Origin: Astragalus membranaceus
Taxonomy: Eukaryota; Streptophyta; Magnoliopsida; Fabales; Fabaceae
Reading direction: 5' to 3'
Length of the DNA: 64,000 nt
Assembly: GCA_039519185.1 (NCBI GenBank)
Contig: CM076849.1
Span: 81,763,289 to 81,827,288, forward strand
Made by a program: the position numbers and the translations under genes. Shown here in pieces: positions 11,118-22,791 of this stretch. The notes under the pieces were generated by a model, which was given only the letters and a program-made list of their open reading frames with translations, had not been told where the DNA came from and did not search any database. Within the stretch, counting starts at the first letter, position 1; each line of letters starts with the position of its first letter.

Positions 11118-11483
11118 CAAGCTATCTCTCTTTTTTAATAAAAAGAAAAAAAAAAGTTTTGGAGATACTCTAAATCTCCTAAGTAAATGGCTATGAAGCC
11201 TTGAAGGTGGATGCTGACAATACTCTGTCCCAGATACACACTATCATTGTCATATTTCAACAACTAGAGTTACTGTAGTACTTCATAATTCGATATAGTA
11301 TGGCCCCTATGAAGTATATATCTATATATGAGTGGATTCTTCTCGGTCTGAATTTTCCAAAATCTTCACCACAAAATTAATATGCTTGCTTCTATACCAT
11401 TCCATAGCTAGCAACTAAACGAGGTCACAATTTTTTGGCAAAATTCTTCAATAGAATAATTGTTTTTTAGAAGCATATCTAGT
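11118..11483. other. Unassigned sequence, no gene seen
   Basis: The sequence just after the gypsy insertion repeats phrases found just before it (TTTAATAAAAAGAAAAA and AGTTTTGGAG at about 5830-5880 and 11130-11165). The gypsy element therefore inserted into or beside a short local duplication. No coding potential is seen. Confidence 0.4.
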
Positions 11484-11492
11484 GTTGTATTC

Positions 11493-11881
11493 AAGGTTCT
11501 AAAAAACGGACCACGACACAAGAACGGCCGCGACAAAACGGTACCGGTGGCGGCCGTTACCATTACAGACCGCTATGACAGAGTGAAAGAGAATCACAGC
11601 AAACGAACGCGATGTACCGCCGTTATGGCCGCGCCGACCGCGCAGTACCACCGTTACGGCCGTGACGACCGCGACGTACCATCGTTCTTCAAAAAAAGGA
11701 GAAAGAAACTGTTGTGTCTTGTGTCTTGCATGACACCTCTTTCCCTTGCTCGGAGCTCTAGTTTGTTGAGAATCCTGCGATCTCAGATCTACTGCTATCC
11801 CTTCCTGAAATTCCAGATCTCGTGGTGTGTTAGTGGTTATGTACTTGGTTGATCCTATCTCTTCTTCAAATTCCAGATCTG

Positions 11882-11928
<47 letters not shown>

Positions 11929-12343
11929 TTTGCTTGAAGCCGATGGGACTGTTGTTGAGTTGCTTAGTGGCACGGTTGTTGAGTTGCTAAGTGGCACTCT
12001 TTCATCGTGAGGGTGAGATAGGAGTGAGGGTGAGGGGAAGGGGAGGATGAGTTGTCAATATGAGTTTCCTTTCTTTTAGCATTTTGTGATTATGTGCTTT
12101 CAAGTGGGTATTTTTTCAATTTTTGATTTTCACCGTTTTTACTTAGAAGACAGTTTTGTAGATATTTTTTGGAAAAAAAATGGGTGGACCAGGTGGTGTG
12201 GGTTGGGCTTTTTTCATGTGATTTGTGCAATGTTGTGGTTAAATCACACCGCAACGACCGCAATCTGTAACGCAACAGCCGAAACGGCCGAAATCGCGAA
12301 AGCCTTAACGCGATCGTGACCGCGACCATTATTTAGAACCCCG
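11493..12343. mobile_element. MULE-type non-autonomous element, 9-bp target duplication
   Basis: Perfect 9-bp flanking repeats GTTGTATTC occur at 11484-11492 and 12344-12352. The ends are imperfect inverted repeats: left AAGGTTCTAAAAAACGG, and right, reverse-complemented, CGGGGTTCTAAATAATGG. Both ends continue into GC-rich GGCCGCGAC-like sequence. A 9-bp duplication and long degenerate ends fit Mutator-like elements. There is no transposase. The element carries a (GT)n microsatellite. Confidence 0.72.
11885..11927. repeat. (GT)n microsatellite
   Basis: An uninterrupted alternating GT run of 43 bases lies inside the MULE-type element. Confidence 0.97.
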
Positions 12344-12352
12344 GTTGTATTC

Positions 12353-12976
12353 TGATATATATGTTGAGTACGTAGGGTACATACATTGGACACTTGCAGT
12401 GGATTTTGTCATTATGAGCATAGATTTTTTGTGAGACATTTGTTGCACCAATTATTCACTGAAGGCTAGTTTGTCCATTTAAGATTGCATTATTAAGAGC
12501 TGGACTAGATTGTCAATAGGTCCTAAGCTATGCTAATAGCTAATGCTGCTAGTTTATTCAAAACAAAATGACTCCAATAAGTGTCAAGGGTCAACTCACG
12601 CAGTGATAAGGCTCGACAGCAGAGGTTCACAATGTAGAGTTTTTTCTTATGAGGATCCTTCCTTGAGTGGAGTATATTGTGATTTCCTTTATTGAAAATT
12701 ATTCCAACATTTTGATGAACTCTTAACATATTCTAAACCATTTTTCAAAAAGCTATTTAACATCTGCTTCATACGCTATTCCATCCAAGTATGGTGGCAC
12801 CTAGCTTTTATATGCCATAGTTAGGCCGGTTGGCACCATAAACTAGATTAGAATTCAAGAACAAAGCTTCACTGCATTCCAGAATCACTGCAAACAACAG
12901 TTAGAATATAGCCAAATATGGTGAGAGGTGAATTGTGTAAATCAAAAAATTCAAAATTGTTTTAGGATTAAGATGT
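12353..12976. other. Unassigned sequence, no gene seen
   Basis: AT-rich, with no coding region, repeat end or RNA gene that I can support. Confidence 0.4.
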
Positions 12977-12989
12977 AATCGCTAGTGCA

Positions 12990-13345
12990 GAAAAGACATT
13001 TAGCGTCAGTTATTTGGACATTTAGCGTCGGTTGTCGCCCGACGTTAAAAGTCGCAATGCTAAAAGTAAAACATTTAGCATCGGTTAAATAACCGATGCT
13101 AAATGTCACATTTAGCATCGGGTGTTTAAATAACCGATGCTAAATGTCCATTTCATCACTGTATATGATGTCTGAAAATGACATTTAGCATCGGTTATTT
13201 GAAACAACCGATGCTAAATGTCCTGAAAATGGCATTTAGCATCGGTTATTTGAAACAGCCGATGCTAAATGTCATTTTCTTGATAAAAAAAATGACATTT
13301 AGCATCGCTTGTTTGAAACAACCGATGCTAAATGTCTAGTTTATT
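12990..13345. repeat. Left subterminal repeat block of the small CACTA element
   Basis: Successive hairpins of ATTTAGCATCGGTT with its reverse complement are separated by short spacers such as ATTTGAAAC. The outermost copies carry 'GCGTCGG' instead of 'GCATCGG'. Confidence 0.88.
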
Positions 13346-13716
13346 TTTATATTTTGTTGAAATCCCAACAAACAAGTGGCATGATTCACACAATTTGGTT
13401 CAATATCAAGCTACTTTTACAGTTATCAATCTTAGAGCCACGACACACATAACAAACTTTAAAAACAAAAACAAAAACAAAGATAACAAAAATTCATACA
13501 TTATAATCTTAACTTAAACAAATTATTCAAAACAAGTTGCAGAGTATAATGCTATTGATGCACCCATGCTGAAGCCTCTAACACCAACTTTAACTGTTAT
13601 ATATGAATGAATATTAAAGATATCAATCAGATGAAGAACAATTCATTTTTAATGTAGAATGATATCATGGGTCCTTGTAGGATTGCAAAGTTTTGAGGTC
13701 CAAATATTAATTTATA

Positions 13717-14717
13717 GGCTAAATAGCACATTTGGTCCTTTATCTTTACTCCAGATTTCACTTTGGTCCTTTATCTTTTTTTTTTGTCCGTTTTGGTCCC
13801 TCATGTTTCATTTTCGTTTCATTTTGGTCCCTCACCTTAGTTTTGACTAAAATTAATATTATTTAATTCAATTAAAACATTAAAACAATTAAAACAATTA
13901 ATTCAATTAAAACAACCGTCAGCAACCAACAACCACCGTCAGCCACCAACAACCACCACCCACCGTCACCACCCCTCCATCACTGTTGGACTTCAACAGA
14001 CACAGGGAAAAAAATTCTCCCAACAGTTACCGTCTCCACCTTGCCTCCTCACCGGCTCTTCCTCATCACCAATCGCCTCCTCCTCATCTCGTCTTCCCTC
14101 TCTCGATGCATCATCCTATCCCTCAAATCTCACATCTAAATCTTCAGATCTCACACCTACCTCTTCTCCCTGAAGCTATTTAATTTTCAGAAAAATAAAA
14201 GAGGCTGTTAGTTTAGCGGCAACAACGACAGTGGCAACGACGACGACGGCGACAGTGCTAACGGCAATGACGACAATGGCGATGGTGGCAACGGCGACTA
14301 CGGCGACAGTGCTAACGGCAACGACGCCAAGATTTCAAGTGTTCAGAACGTTGCTGGCTTTGAGGGAGGGGAGAACGAACCAGAGAGAAGAGGGAGGGGA
14401 GAGCGAACCAGAGAGGGGGGAGGGGAGGGGTTCACGGTGTGGGGAGTTCACGGTGGGGGGAGTTCACGGTGGGGGGAGGGGTTCACGGTGGGGGGAGTAA
14501 TTTCACAGTGGGGGGAACCAAAAATATATATTTATTAATTGATTAATTGTTTTAATGTTTTAATTGAATTAAATAATATTAATTTTAGTCAAAACTAAGT
14601 TGAGGAACCAAAATGAAACGAAAATGAAACATGAGGTACCAAAACGGACCAAAAAAAAGCTAAATGACCAAAGTGAAATCTGGAGCAAAGATAAATGACC
14701 AAAAGTACTATTTAGCC
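13717..14717. mobile_element. MULE-type element (long TIRs, 9-bp TSD) nested in the CACTA element
   Basis: It is flanked by perfect 9-bp repeats TAATTTATA (13708-13716 and 14718-14726). Terminal inverted repeats of about 185 bp begin GGCTAAATAG and contain repeated 'TTTGGTCCTTTATCTTT' phrases. The two arms match closely from end to end. The 620-bp interior is more GC-rich than its surroundings, with ACAACCACC, CTCCTCCTC and GGCGACGGC tracts, and has no transposase. This is the layout of a Pack-MULE, although the origin of the interior is not recognised. Confidence 0.88.
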
Positions 14718-15174
14718 TAATTTATATCATTAAGGCTTGAAATTTAAAGTACCATCAGCTGGCTATGTTGACAACAAGTTAGCAATATATGCTGCTGAAG
14801 CATCTAAACCTTCCCAGTCATCTGGACCATCTTCTGAAAGTTCTCCCACATCAAACCCTGTTTCATATTCAATCACTTACTTAGACTTCATTTTTTTATG
14901 ACAGTAAAAGTTTTAGCTTACATCGTAATATCATTTAATTTAATTAATAAAAAGGATTTTATATACATGCAGCGCAGGGAAAACCACCAAGTATTGCCAC
15001 AGGCCGGGTAGGAGCATCTCTTCAAAAACATCATATTATAGCACTCTTCAAAATATATTATTATTTAAGATGATCTAAACTGATTGAAGGTGTAAATATT
15101 CTCACAATTGGAAGTCGAAGGGACTCCAGCAACTGAGATGAGCTATGACAAAACAAAGCACAAAATCAGATAAG

Positions 15175-15470
15175 CACAAAATCAGATACGCACGGATGAA
15201 AGACACGAGGAGACGGCGTCGAATAGAAGAACGACGTGGAGGAGGCTTCGAATAGAAGAACAGCGTGAACGGCGTGAATCCAGATCTGAGAACGAGAACG
15301 AGACACGACGTCGAATAGAAGAACGGCGTGGAGGAGGCTTCGAATAGAAGAACGATGTGAACGGCGGGATTCCAGATCTGAGAACGGCGCCGAATAGAAG
15401 AACGGCTTGAGCGGCGTGATTCCAGATCTGAGAACGAGAAAGAAACGGCGTCGAAGAGGAATCTTTAGCG
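15175..15470. repeat. Degenerate tandem repeat in the CACTA interior
   Basis: The phrase CGAATAGAAGAACGGCGTG recurs with 'GAGGAGGCTT' and 'TCCAGATCTGAGAACG' between copies, in three to four irregular units of roughly 60-120 bp. The minus-strand open frame across it follows the repeat and is not credible as a gene. Confidence 0.7.
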
Positions 15471-15659
15471 AAGATATGCGATATTGTTCAGAGAGTGAGA
15501 GATATGTGATGATGTTCATAGAGTGAGAGATAAGCGATGATGTTCGGAAGAGATATGCGATGATGTTCAGAGAGTGAGAGAAGAGATATAGAAGGTTCAG
15601 AGTGAGAGAAGAGATCGTGAGAGATAGAGATATGCGATGGAAAATTAGAAAATAAAATG

Positions 15660-15871
15660 GACTTTTAGCGTCGGGTGTTTAAACACCCGATGCTAAATGT
15701 CTAACGCAGATACCTTTAACATCGGTTGTTTAAACAACCGATGCTAAAAGTAGGCGCGAAAATTGAAACCTTCCATTTAATTGCAAAATTGCCACCGCGT
15801 CTACATTTAGTATCGGGTGTTTAAACAACCGATGCTAAATGATGCTTTTTAAAGTCAATTTTCCACTAGTG
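15660..15871. repeat. Right subterminal repeat block of the small CACTA element
   Basis: Three hairpin pairs of TTTAGCGTCGGGTG / TTTAACATCGG-type motifs precede the CACTAGTG end, mirroring the left block. Confidence 0.85.
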
Positions 15872-16122
15872 AATATTATAATGATCGAGAGACCATATAG
15901 AATGCATATATTTTGTAAGTCCATTGTCGTTGATAAGGACCAACAATGAAGAATAAAAAAAAAAGCAGGGATAATTTCAAGTAATTGATTTTAGGATAAA
16001 TTTAGTTGTTAATTTCCAGTTTTAATCATTTGTAAAAAGCTTAAAATGACTTTAGTAGCTTGTGTTCAATTTAGGGACCAATTGGTGCAATTTTTCACTA
16101 GACCTAGATCATTAGGCTTTAA

Positions 16123-17055
<933 letters not shown>

Positions 17056-17058
17056 TAA

Positions 17059-17490
17059 ATGTACCATTAATGAAACTTTATGAGTGTTTGGGCCAAATTG
17101 GGCTTTAGTCATAGGATCTATTAACAAACCTGTATAAGACTTTACTTTCATGATGTAAAGAACTTTTGGTCACGGTTGAAAATTGACACTAAGTGTGTGT
17201 TTGTGAGAGCAAGTGAGTTCTCATTTAAGTTCTTGGATTAGAACTCCATCCACTCATCTTGAGGCTTGAGTGATCTCAAGTGGTGTGCGTTATTATTATC
17301 TTCTTTCCTAGGAGAAGTGGTGAACTTCCTTCCCCTTCCATCTCTCTATTCTTATGCTTTCTTCAATTTGTTCATGTGGGTTACATTCTTTCCTTCAATT
17401 TTTGTGTGTTAATTTTAGTTTGTAGATCAAGAATTTGATCTCCATCACTTGTTTCATGAAAATGAAACTAAATCATGTGGTATCAGAGAC
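17059..17490 (+). mobile_element. Possible copia LTR end and primer site, remnant
   Basis: At 17478 the plus strand reads TGGTATCAGAGAC, nearly the Ty1/copia tRNA-Met primer site. It follows sequence with LTR-like character (GAGAGCAAGTGAG, CTTGAGTGATCTCAAG, TTTCATGAAAATG). No gag is found downstream, so this would be a remnant. The Harbinger-like element may sit inside its LTR. The start of the LTR could not be fixed. Confidence 0.4.
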
Positions 17491-18394
17491 AAGATTTTCA
17501 TGATTTTTCATTTCAATTTTCAAATTCTAGTTTCTTTAATTTTTGATCGTCAAAGTCTTATATACTTTCATTGATAAACATTTTATTGCTTTCGTCTAGT
17601 CATATTCTTGTCTAATTACTGTTTTGCTGTGTCAATTTCATAAAAAAAACATGTCAATTTGGTTTTGGCGCCAAATGTTCCTTCAACTTGAATGATTCTT
17701 GATTCTATGATCTAGTGGTTGATTTTGATTTGTGTTGTTTGTTTCTTCTTTGATCCATCATTTATGATGAATCTCACACCTAACCTCTAAATTGGGGAGT
17801 AAAATTCGGATCCGAATTGGTTCTTGAGCGCTAATTTTCACGTTTTTGATCCAAATCCAAATCTGTTTTGTGCTGTTTTAATGGTTGAATGTTGTTAAAT
17901 TTTTATTCTACACAAAATTTCGAGTATGTTAGTTATTTGTTTCACTACACATGTTGTATTTTTGATCGGTTCTTTTTCATCTTCAACCTAATTTCCAGTT
18001 TTGATCTAAATTGTGAGTGTCGAAATTTATTTTGTTTTTTGTGGACTCAGTATAATAACTCGTTTTTTAAAATTTCAAATAGCATGTAATTGAACAAAAG
18101 ATGAGCAATATTCTAGTATAAAACTTTTAGAAAAATAATTAAAAATTAATAATATTTAATAATATAATATTGAAAAAGGGCTTTACCTAGAGCAAAACTA
18201 CCCAAACGAGTTCAGAAAAATCAGAAATAATTCACAAAACTATTTCAATTCCATTTGGAATTTCAAGAAAAGCCAAAATTTTTGGAGCATGTATTAACTG
18301 TTTTACCCTTCTACACCACAAAACAACCATTTTAGTCCCTATGCTTGCTTTGTCAGTTAAATTTTTTTACCATCTTCTTAATAGTTTCATATAT
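17491..18394. other. Unassigned AT-rich sequence
   Basis: No coding region or paired repeat ends are seen. It may be the remainder of the retroelement suggested by the primer site at 17478. Confidence 0.35.
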
Positions 18395-18599
18395 TATCAT
18401 GGTTGTCAGACTCGAGAGTCTACATAGACTCGTGAGGGGACCGTAGACTCGACTCGTAGACTCATAAGAGTCTATGAAAAAAAATACACTAAAAAAACTG
18501 TAAAAAAAAATTACTGCAGTGTCAAAAATATTTAATCATAAATCAGTGAACCTGTGAAATATAAAATTTATCAAAATAACCTATTTATAATTAGCAAAA

Positions 18600-18970
18600 G
18601 TATTCCAAGTTTAAACATTCCAAAGCTCCTATCAAATTAGCAAAAGTATTCCAATTAACACCATCATCAGAATTAGCAAAAAAGTATTCCAATTAGCAAA
18701 AGTATTCCAATTAGCAAAAGCTCCTATCAAATGGCTTCAAACATCCAAAGCTCCTATCAAATTAACAAAAGTATTCCAATTAACACCATCATCAGAATTA
18801 GCAAAAAAGTATTCCAATTAGCAAAAGCTCCTATCAAATGGCTTCCAACATCCAAAGCTCCTATCAAATTAGCAAAAGTATTCCAATTAACACCATCATC
18901 AGAATTAGCAAAAAAGTATTCCAATTAACAAAAGCTCCTATCAAATGGCTTCAAACATCCAAAGCTCCTA
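18600..18970. repeat. Tandem repeat of about 107-125 bp
   Basis: Three units share AATTAACACCATCATCAGAA, AAAAAGTATTCCAATTAGC and AAAGCTCCTATCAAATGGC. The marker CCATCATCAG recurs at about 18660, 18785 and 18892, giving periods of about 125 and 107. The repeat runs into the hAT stop region. Confidence 0.88.
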
Positions 18971-19247
18971 CATAATCCTGTCCATCATCAGAATAGTCAC
19001 CAACATCATCAAACTCTGCTCCGGATGAAACATTATCTTCATCTTCAACATTATCAATATCATCAACCATTGGAATCGGATTGCTTGACCTTCCACCTAG
19101 TTCAACATTAGCTTGCTCAACATTAGTAGCATCAACTTGCTCAACATTATCTTCAATAACATCCTCAGTTATCCATTCATCATCAGATTGAATGTCTTCA
19201 AATGGAAGAGCAACACTTTTTCTTGTTACTCTACTTTTTAACTTCAA
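18951..19247 (-). pseudogene. hAT transposase C-terminal tail
   Basis: The 98-residue frame is very acidic after a basic start (KLKSRVTRKSV, then DIQSDDEWITEDV). Plant hAT transposases often end in such a tail after the dimerisation domain, with 'DDEWI' followed by acidic residues. The strand matches the hAT exon at 31633-32100 on the other side of the CACTA element. It is probably the last exon, preceded by an intron that received the insertion. The first Met shown is only the first in the frame; the true exon start would be a splice acceptor near 19240. Alternative: unrelated acidic protein. Confidence 0.6.
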
Positions 19248-19249
19248 AT

Positions 19250-19560
19250 CACTAGTGCAAAATCAGGAAAAGAATTGGACATTTAAAGTCAGGCGCTCAG
19301 ATGCCTGACTTTATATGTTGAGGCGGTGGCAAACTTGTAATTAAGAGGCAAAACTCGCGAATTTTAAAGTCAGGCGAATACACGCCTGACTTCTAAAGTG
19401 AAGAAACAGGGAAAAAATAAGACTTTAGAAGTCAGGCGTGTATTCGCCTGACTACATAAGTGACACGGTGGCAAACTTGTAATTAGGGGTGAATTTTTTT
19501 TCTTTCTATTCTAATACTTTAGAAGTCAGGCGTCTATTCTCGCCTGACCTCTAAAGTCCA
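19250..19560. repeat. CACTA left subterminal repeats
   Basis: Four pairs of AAGTCAGGCG and CGCCTGACTT-like motifs are spaced by 10-40 bp, two of them around a shared 'GTGGCAAACTTGTAATTA' phrase. Such motifs are the usual TNPA-binding sites of CACTA elements. Confidence 0.88.
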
Positions 19561-19802
19561 AAAATAGAAAAAAATATTCAATCACTTACGAATTCGAAGC
19601 GTCTCACTCTCTCACAACCCTAATCTGTCTTTACGAATTACGAATCTCACTCTCAGTCACTCTCCCCTTCACTCTCAGTATCTCACTCTCAGTCACTCTC
19701 CCCACCACACGAACCACGAACCCTAGCTTCCTTCCTTTTCCGTTTCTCTCTGAGCTCTCTCCTCTTCGCTGGTCGAAGCTTCTCCCTGGATTGCTTCTTC
19801 TT

Positions 19803-19866
19803 CTACCACGAACGACGAACGACGAACCACGAACGACGAACGACGAACCACGAACCACGAACCGTA
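19803..19866. repeat. Short tandem repeat CGAACNACGAAC
   Basis: Seven-base units CACGAAC and GACGAAC alternate about nine times. The resulting 'SSFVVRG' frames on the minus strand are artefacts of the repeat. Confidence 0.9.
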
Positions 19867-21416
19867 GATTCTTCTTCTGGAACGATTCCTTTTCCGTTTC
19901 TCTCTTCGCTGGTCCAAGCTTCTCCCTGGATCGCTTCTTCTTCTCACTGGTCCAAGCACGATTTGAACCCTAACCCAGGTACGATTTGAAATGTCTCACT
20001 ACTTCTCACTGCGTTTTCGTTTTCCTTCATCATTCCCAGATTTAGGGTTTTAAAACATAATTTGGGTTCTATCGTTTTTTCTTACTTTTCTCTTCTTCTC
20101 CTATTTCTTACTTTTCTTCTCTGTATTAGGGTTTTTGTTTTAATCCTTTTTTCTTACTTTTCTCTTCTTCTCGTATTATCGTTTTTGAGACTTCTAAAAC
20201 CTTAAATTTTTGTTTGTGATATTCTGGGATTTTGTGGTTCTGGTGCTAATTTTTGATTTCTACCATTCTCAATTTTCTGGTTGGCTTTCTTTAAGTTTTC
20301 TCTTTTGTTCTGGAAAACCTAATTTTTATGAGTGATTTGCCCTATGCATTCCTCACCTAATGTTCTGATCGCAGTTTTTTGTTTTTGTTTTTTTTAAACA
20401 CAATAATCTAAACCGAAAAGCTAAACTAATGACAACCAAAAATTAGCCTAACTCATTCCCAGCAACTTGATCACACATAGACCTAGAGGTACGTGTAAAT
20501 AAATAAGAACAAATAGTTGATACCACTCCAGCCTCTGAGGTGCCTCTTTCGCTTATGTTTTGCTGCTACTGTTATTGTTGTCTTGCTGCTGACTGCTGCT
20601 GTTTCTGAATCATTTGATGCTTTGTTGCTGTCCCTCCTTTTTTAGAGTTTCGGTGATTAGGGTTTCAAAAGAGAAGAAGAGAAAACCTAATTTTCTCTTC
20701 TTCTCTGTATTAGGGATTAGACAAAAAAGGATTAGAGAAAACCTAATTGCCTTTTGCTATTCTGGTTTTTGCTAATTACTACGATTTTGGTATTTGATTT
20801 GGCTATTAACAAAATTATTTGTTTTTAGAAGTCTCAAAAACGATAACATTTAACGTTTTTGCTAATTACATACATATTGCAAATCATCTTAAGGTAGTAT
20901 CTGTTTGTTTTTGCCATGTTAGAACTTTTGCACTTGATTGATTGTTTGAGTCATCTCCATGTCAAAACATAGAGCCACAGTCCTTTAAGTTATCATTCTG
21001 CACACAATCTTTCAGACGACTGACAACCTTTGAACCTTTTTTCTGCATTTCTTTTGCTCACAGTAGAAAATATGCTCCTATTATTTTTTATTTTTTTAGG
21101 ATTAGCTTTGTACCCGTGTTAGGGTCTAGGAGGCTTAATATTTAAATTTCTTGTTTAGGTTAAGCACTACAATATAATAAGTATGAAAACAATTTGATCA
21201 TTTTCTGCATCAAAAAAGCTATCATAAAAGTTGCAATAGGCCAGACTTCCAATGTAAGTATATTATTAATCTAATTGTCATAGCCTCAGTTCAAACATGA
21301 AAAGTATATAGATCTAGTAATAAATTAGAGGTAAACGTAGTATGATGGTATAACATCCCATATATCATCACTTTAGTTCATATAAAATCTATAGCTGCAT
21401 TACTCCATCCTCTCTC

Positions 21417-21500
21417 TCATATTGGCGATCCAGTGAGAAAACGCTTATAAAAATCCAATGCCTCTCGGGGTTTATATTCTGGAACAGTATGCCCAGCTCC
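21417..21500 (-). pseudogene. Captured last exon of a serine carboxypeptidase-like gene
   Basis: On the minus strand, after a pyrimidine-rich tract ending in TACAG, the sequence reads GAGHTVPEYKPREALDFYKR and continues FLTGSPI with a stop. GAGHTVPEYKP is the block around the catalytic histidine of plant serine carboxypeptidases (S10 family), and the distance to the C-terminus matches that family. No other exon of the gene was recognised, and the strand is opposite to the transposase genes. It is most simply a host exon with part of its intron carried by the CACTA element. It cannot make a protein alone. Confidence 0.82.
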
Positions 21501-22487
21501 CTGTACCAATACAATCAAATATTATCAAGACCAAACCAACTTACTTAAGATGATTTGCAATATGTATGTTATAATGAATCAAAAATACCTTATTTATTTT
21601 GGGTTATCTGTTTGTTTTTGCTAATTACACAAGTCATTTTCATTCCCATAACATTTAACGATACCCCTGCAAATTTACTTTGGTTCACACATAAAAACAA
21701 ACAGATACTAGCTATTATAATATATATCTGGCATGTGGCAAACAAAGACAAAAGACCACAAATTGCAAGTACCCTTCTTACTCCTAACTTGTTTGGATGC
21801 CCTATAAGCTTCTTTGGATTACCTGCCTATGAAATAACTTCTAATTTGTCTTCTTTTATCAGTTCTTAGTATTGTGTTCATAAATGGTTTTTATAGGGGA
21901 ATCTCAGTCATATAGAACTTTGATCCTTATTATAGGGATGCCACAGTTTTTGTTCTTTTCTAATCCTATTCCTTTTTTAACACTCTTTCCATCTGTTTTT
22001 TTCGATAATTACATGGACCTAGGAAGCATGTCTGTCAGATTCATTTGAAAATTTGATACCTTCAATTGATCTGAAACTATATATTACACATTTCTTCTGT
22101 TATATAGTGTTTTTTTGGCATTGATAATCGTCATTCTGTCTTATTTGCAGTTTCTATATTTAATAAGATAAAATAGAAGTTTCATTAGCACAAGAAGCCA
22201 AAATGAACACATTGCAAAATGAATAGAAGAAACCAGAATTAAATTTCACGCAAATAGAAGTATAAATCTGAAACAATCAAAAGCATAGGCATAAAGACAA
22301 GGGAAATTTTGTTCAACAAACAATTTAGAGAAAGAGGGATGAAACTTTTACTTAAATCGTAACCTACCATCTGATTTCTACCCAGAAAATTGGAAAGTAG
22401 TTGGAAAATGTGTTCATACTTGATAGTGTCTTGTAATTTAGATAGTTCAAAATGTGAAGTGAAGTGAAGTGACATACACATGCAGCC

Positions 22488-22690
22488 TAACACAGTTTAC
22501 ACTAACTGACTTAAAGTCAGTTTTCCCTAACACAGTTTACCCTAACTGTTAATCAGTATTTAACACAGTTTACCCTATCTGACTTGAAGTCAATTTTCCC
22601 TAACACAGTTTACCCTAACACAGTTTACACTAACTGACTTAAAGTCAGTTTTCCCTAACAGTTTACCCTAACTGTTAATCAGTATTTAAC
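22488..22690. repeat. Duplicated block upstream of TNP2
   Basis: A block built from ACACAGTTTACACTAACTG, ACTTAAAGTCAGTTTTCC and CTGTTAATCAGTATTTAACAC occurs twice, about 130 bp apart, with short internal reiterations of TAACACAGTTTACCC. Confidence 0.9.
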
Positions 22691-22791
22691 ACTTTTAATG
22701 AATGGAACTACACCAGTTGTACAGCTAATGTATAGGAAACTATTGTACAGTTTACCCTAACTGTTATTTTTTATTTTTCGAGCGTAGCTAC

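Larger units (their letters stand above)
12980..15871. mobile_element. Non-autonomous CACTA element with ATTTAGCATCGG subterminal repeats
   Basis: The left end reads CGCTAGTGCAGAAAA (first A of CACTA changed to G). The right end is TTTTCCACTAGTG, the inverted partner. The target duplication is AAT (12977-12979 and 15872-15874). The first 360 and last 210 bases are packed with inverted pairs of the motif ATTTAGCATCGGTT / AACCGATGCTAAAT, about a dozen copies. They resemble the transposase-binding subterminal repeats of CACTA elements. No transposase is encoded. The interior carries a MULE (13717-14717), exon-like sequence near 14750-14870 and a degenerate tandem repeat at 15190-15460. Confidence 0.85.
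18395..19249 (-). mobile_element. hAT element, 3' part (left of the CACTA insertion)
   Basis: The segment holds the C-terminal coding end of a hAT transposase (19247-18951), a tandem repeat block, and near 18400-18480 a run of ACTCGAGAGTCTAC / AGACTCGTGAG motifs like the subterminal sequence of some plant hAT elements. The rest of the gene lies beyond the CACTA element, at 31512-32100. The outer hAT end on the other side is lost, so no 8-bp target duplication can be checked. Confidence 0.6.
19561..22791. other. CACTA 5' region upstream of the transposase
   Basis: No transposon gene is seen here. The stretch has a direct repeat of CGAACGACGAAC / CGAACCACGAAC units (about 19805-19865). Long T-rich tracts with possible splice signals follow (for example CAG/GTACGATTTG near 19978), so a leader intron is likely. 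It also has an apparent captured host exon at 21417-21500 and a duplicated block at 22488-22690. Confidence 0.6.

Noticed and set aside
11460..11852. 130-residue plus-strand frame
   Set aside because: It starts outside and crosses the terminal repeat of the MULE; composition follows the CpG-rich terminus, with no protein similarity seen.
14231..14500. Plus-strand frame of Thr/Ala and Gly/Glu runs
   Set aside because: It is produced by GGCGAC and GGGGAGG low-complexity tracts in the MULE interior; no domain is visible.
19631..19959. Minus-strand frames with repeated SSFVVRG
   Set aside because: They are a direct translation of the CGAACNACGAAC tandem repeat.
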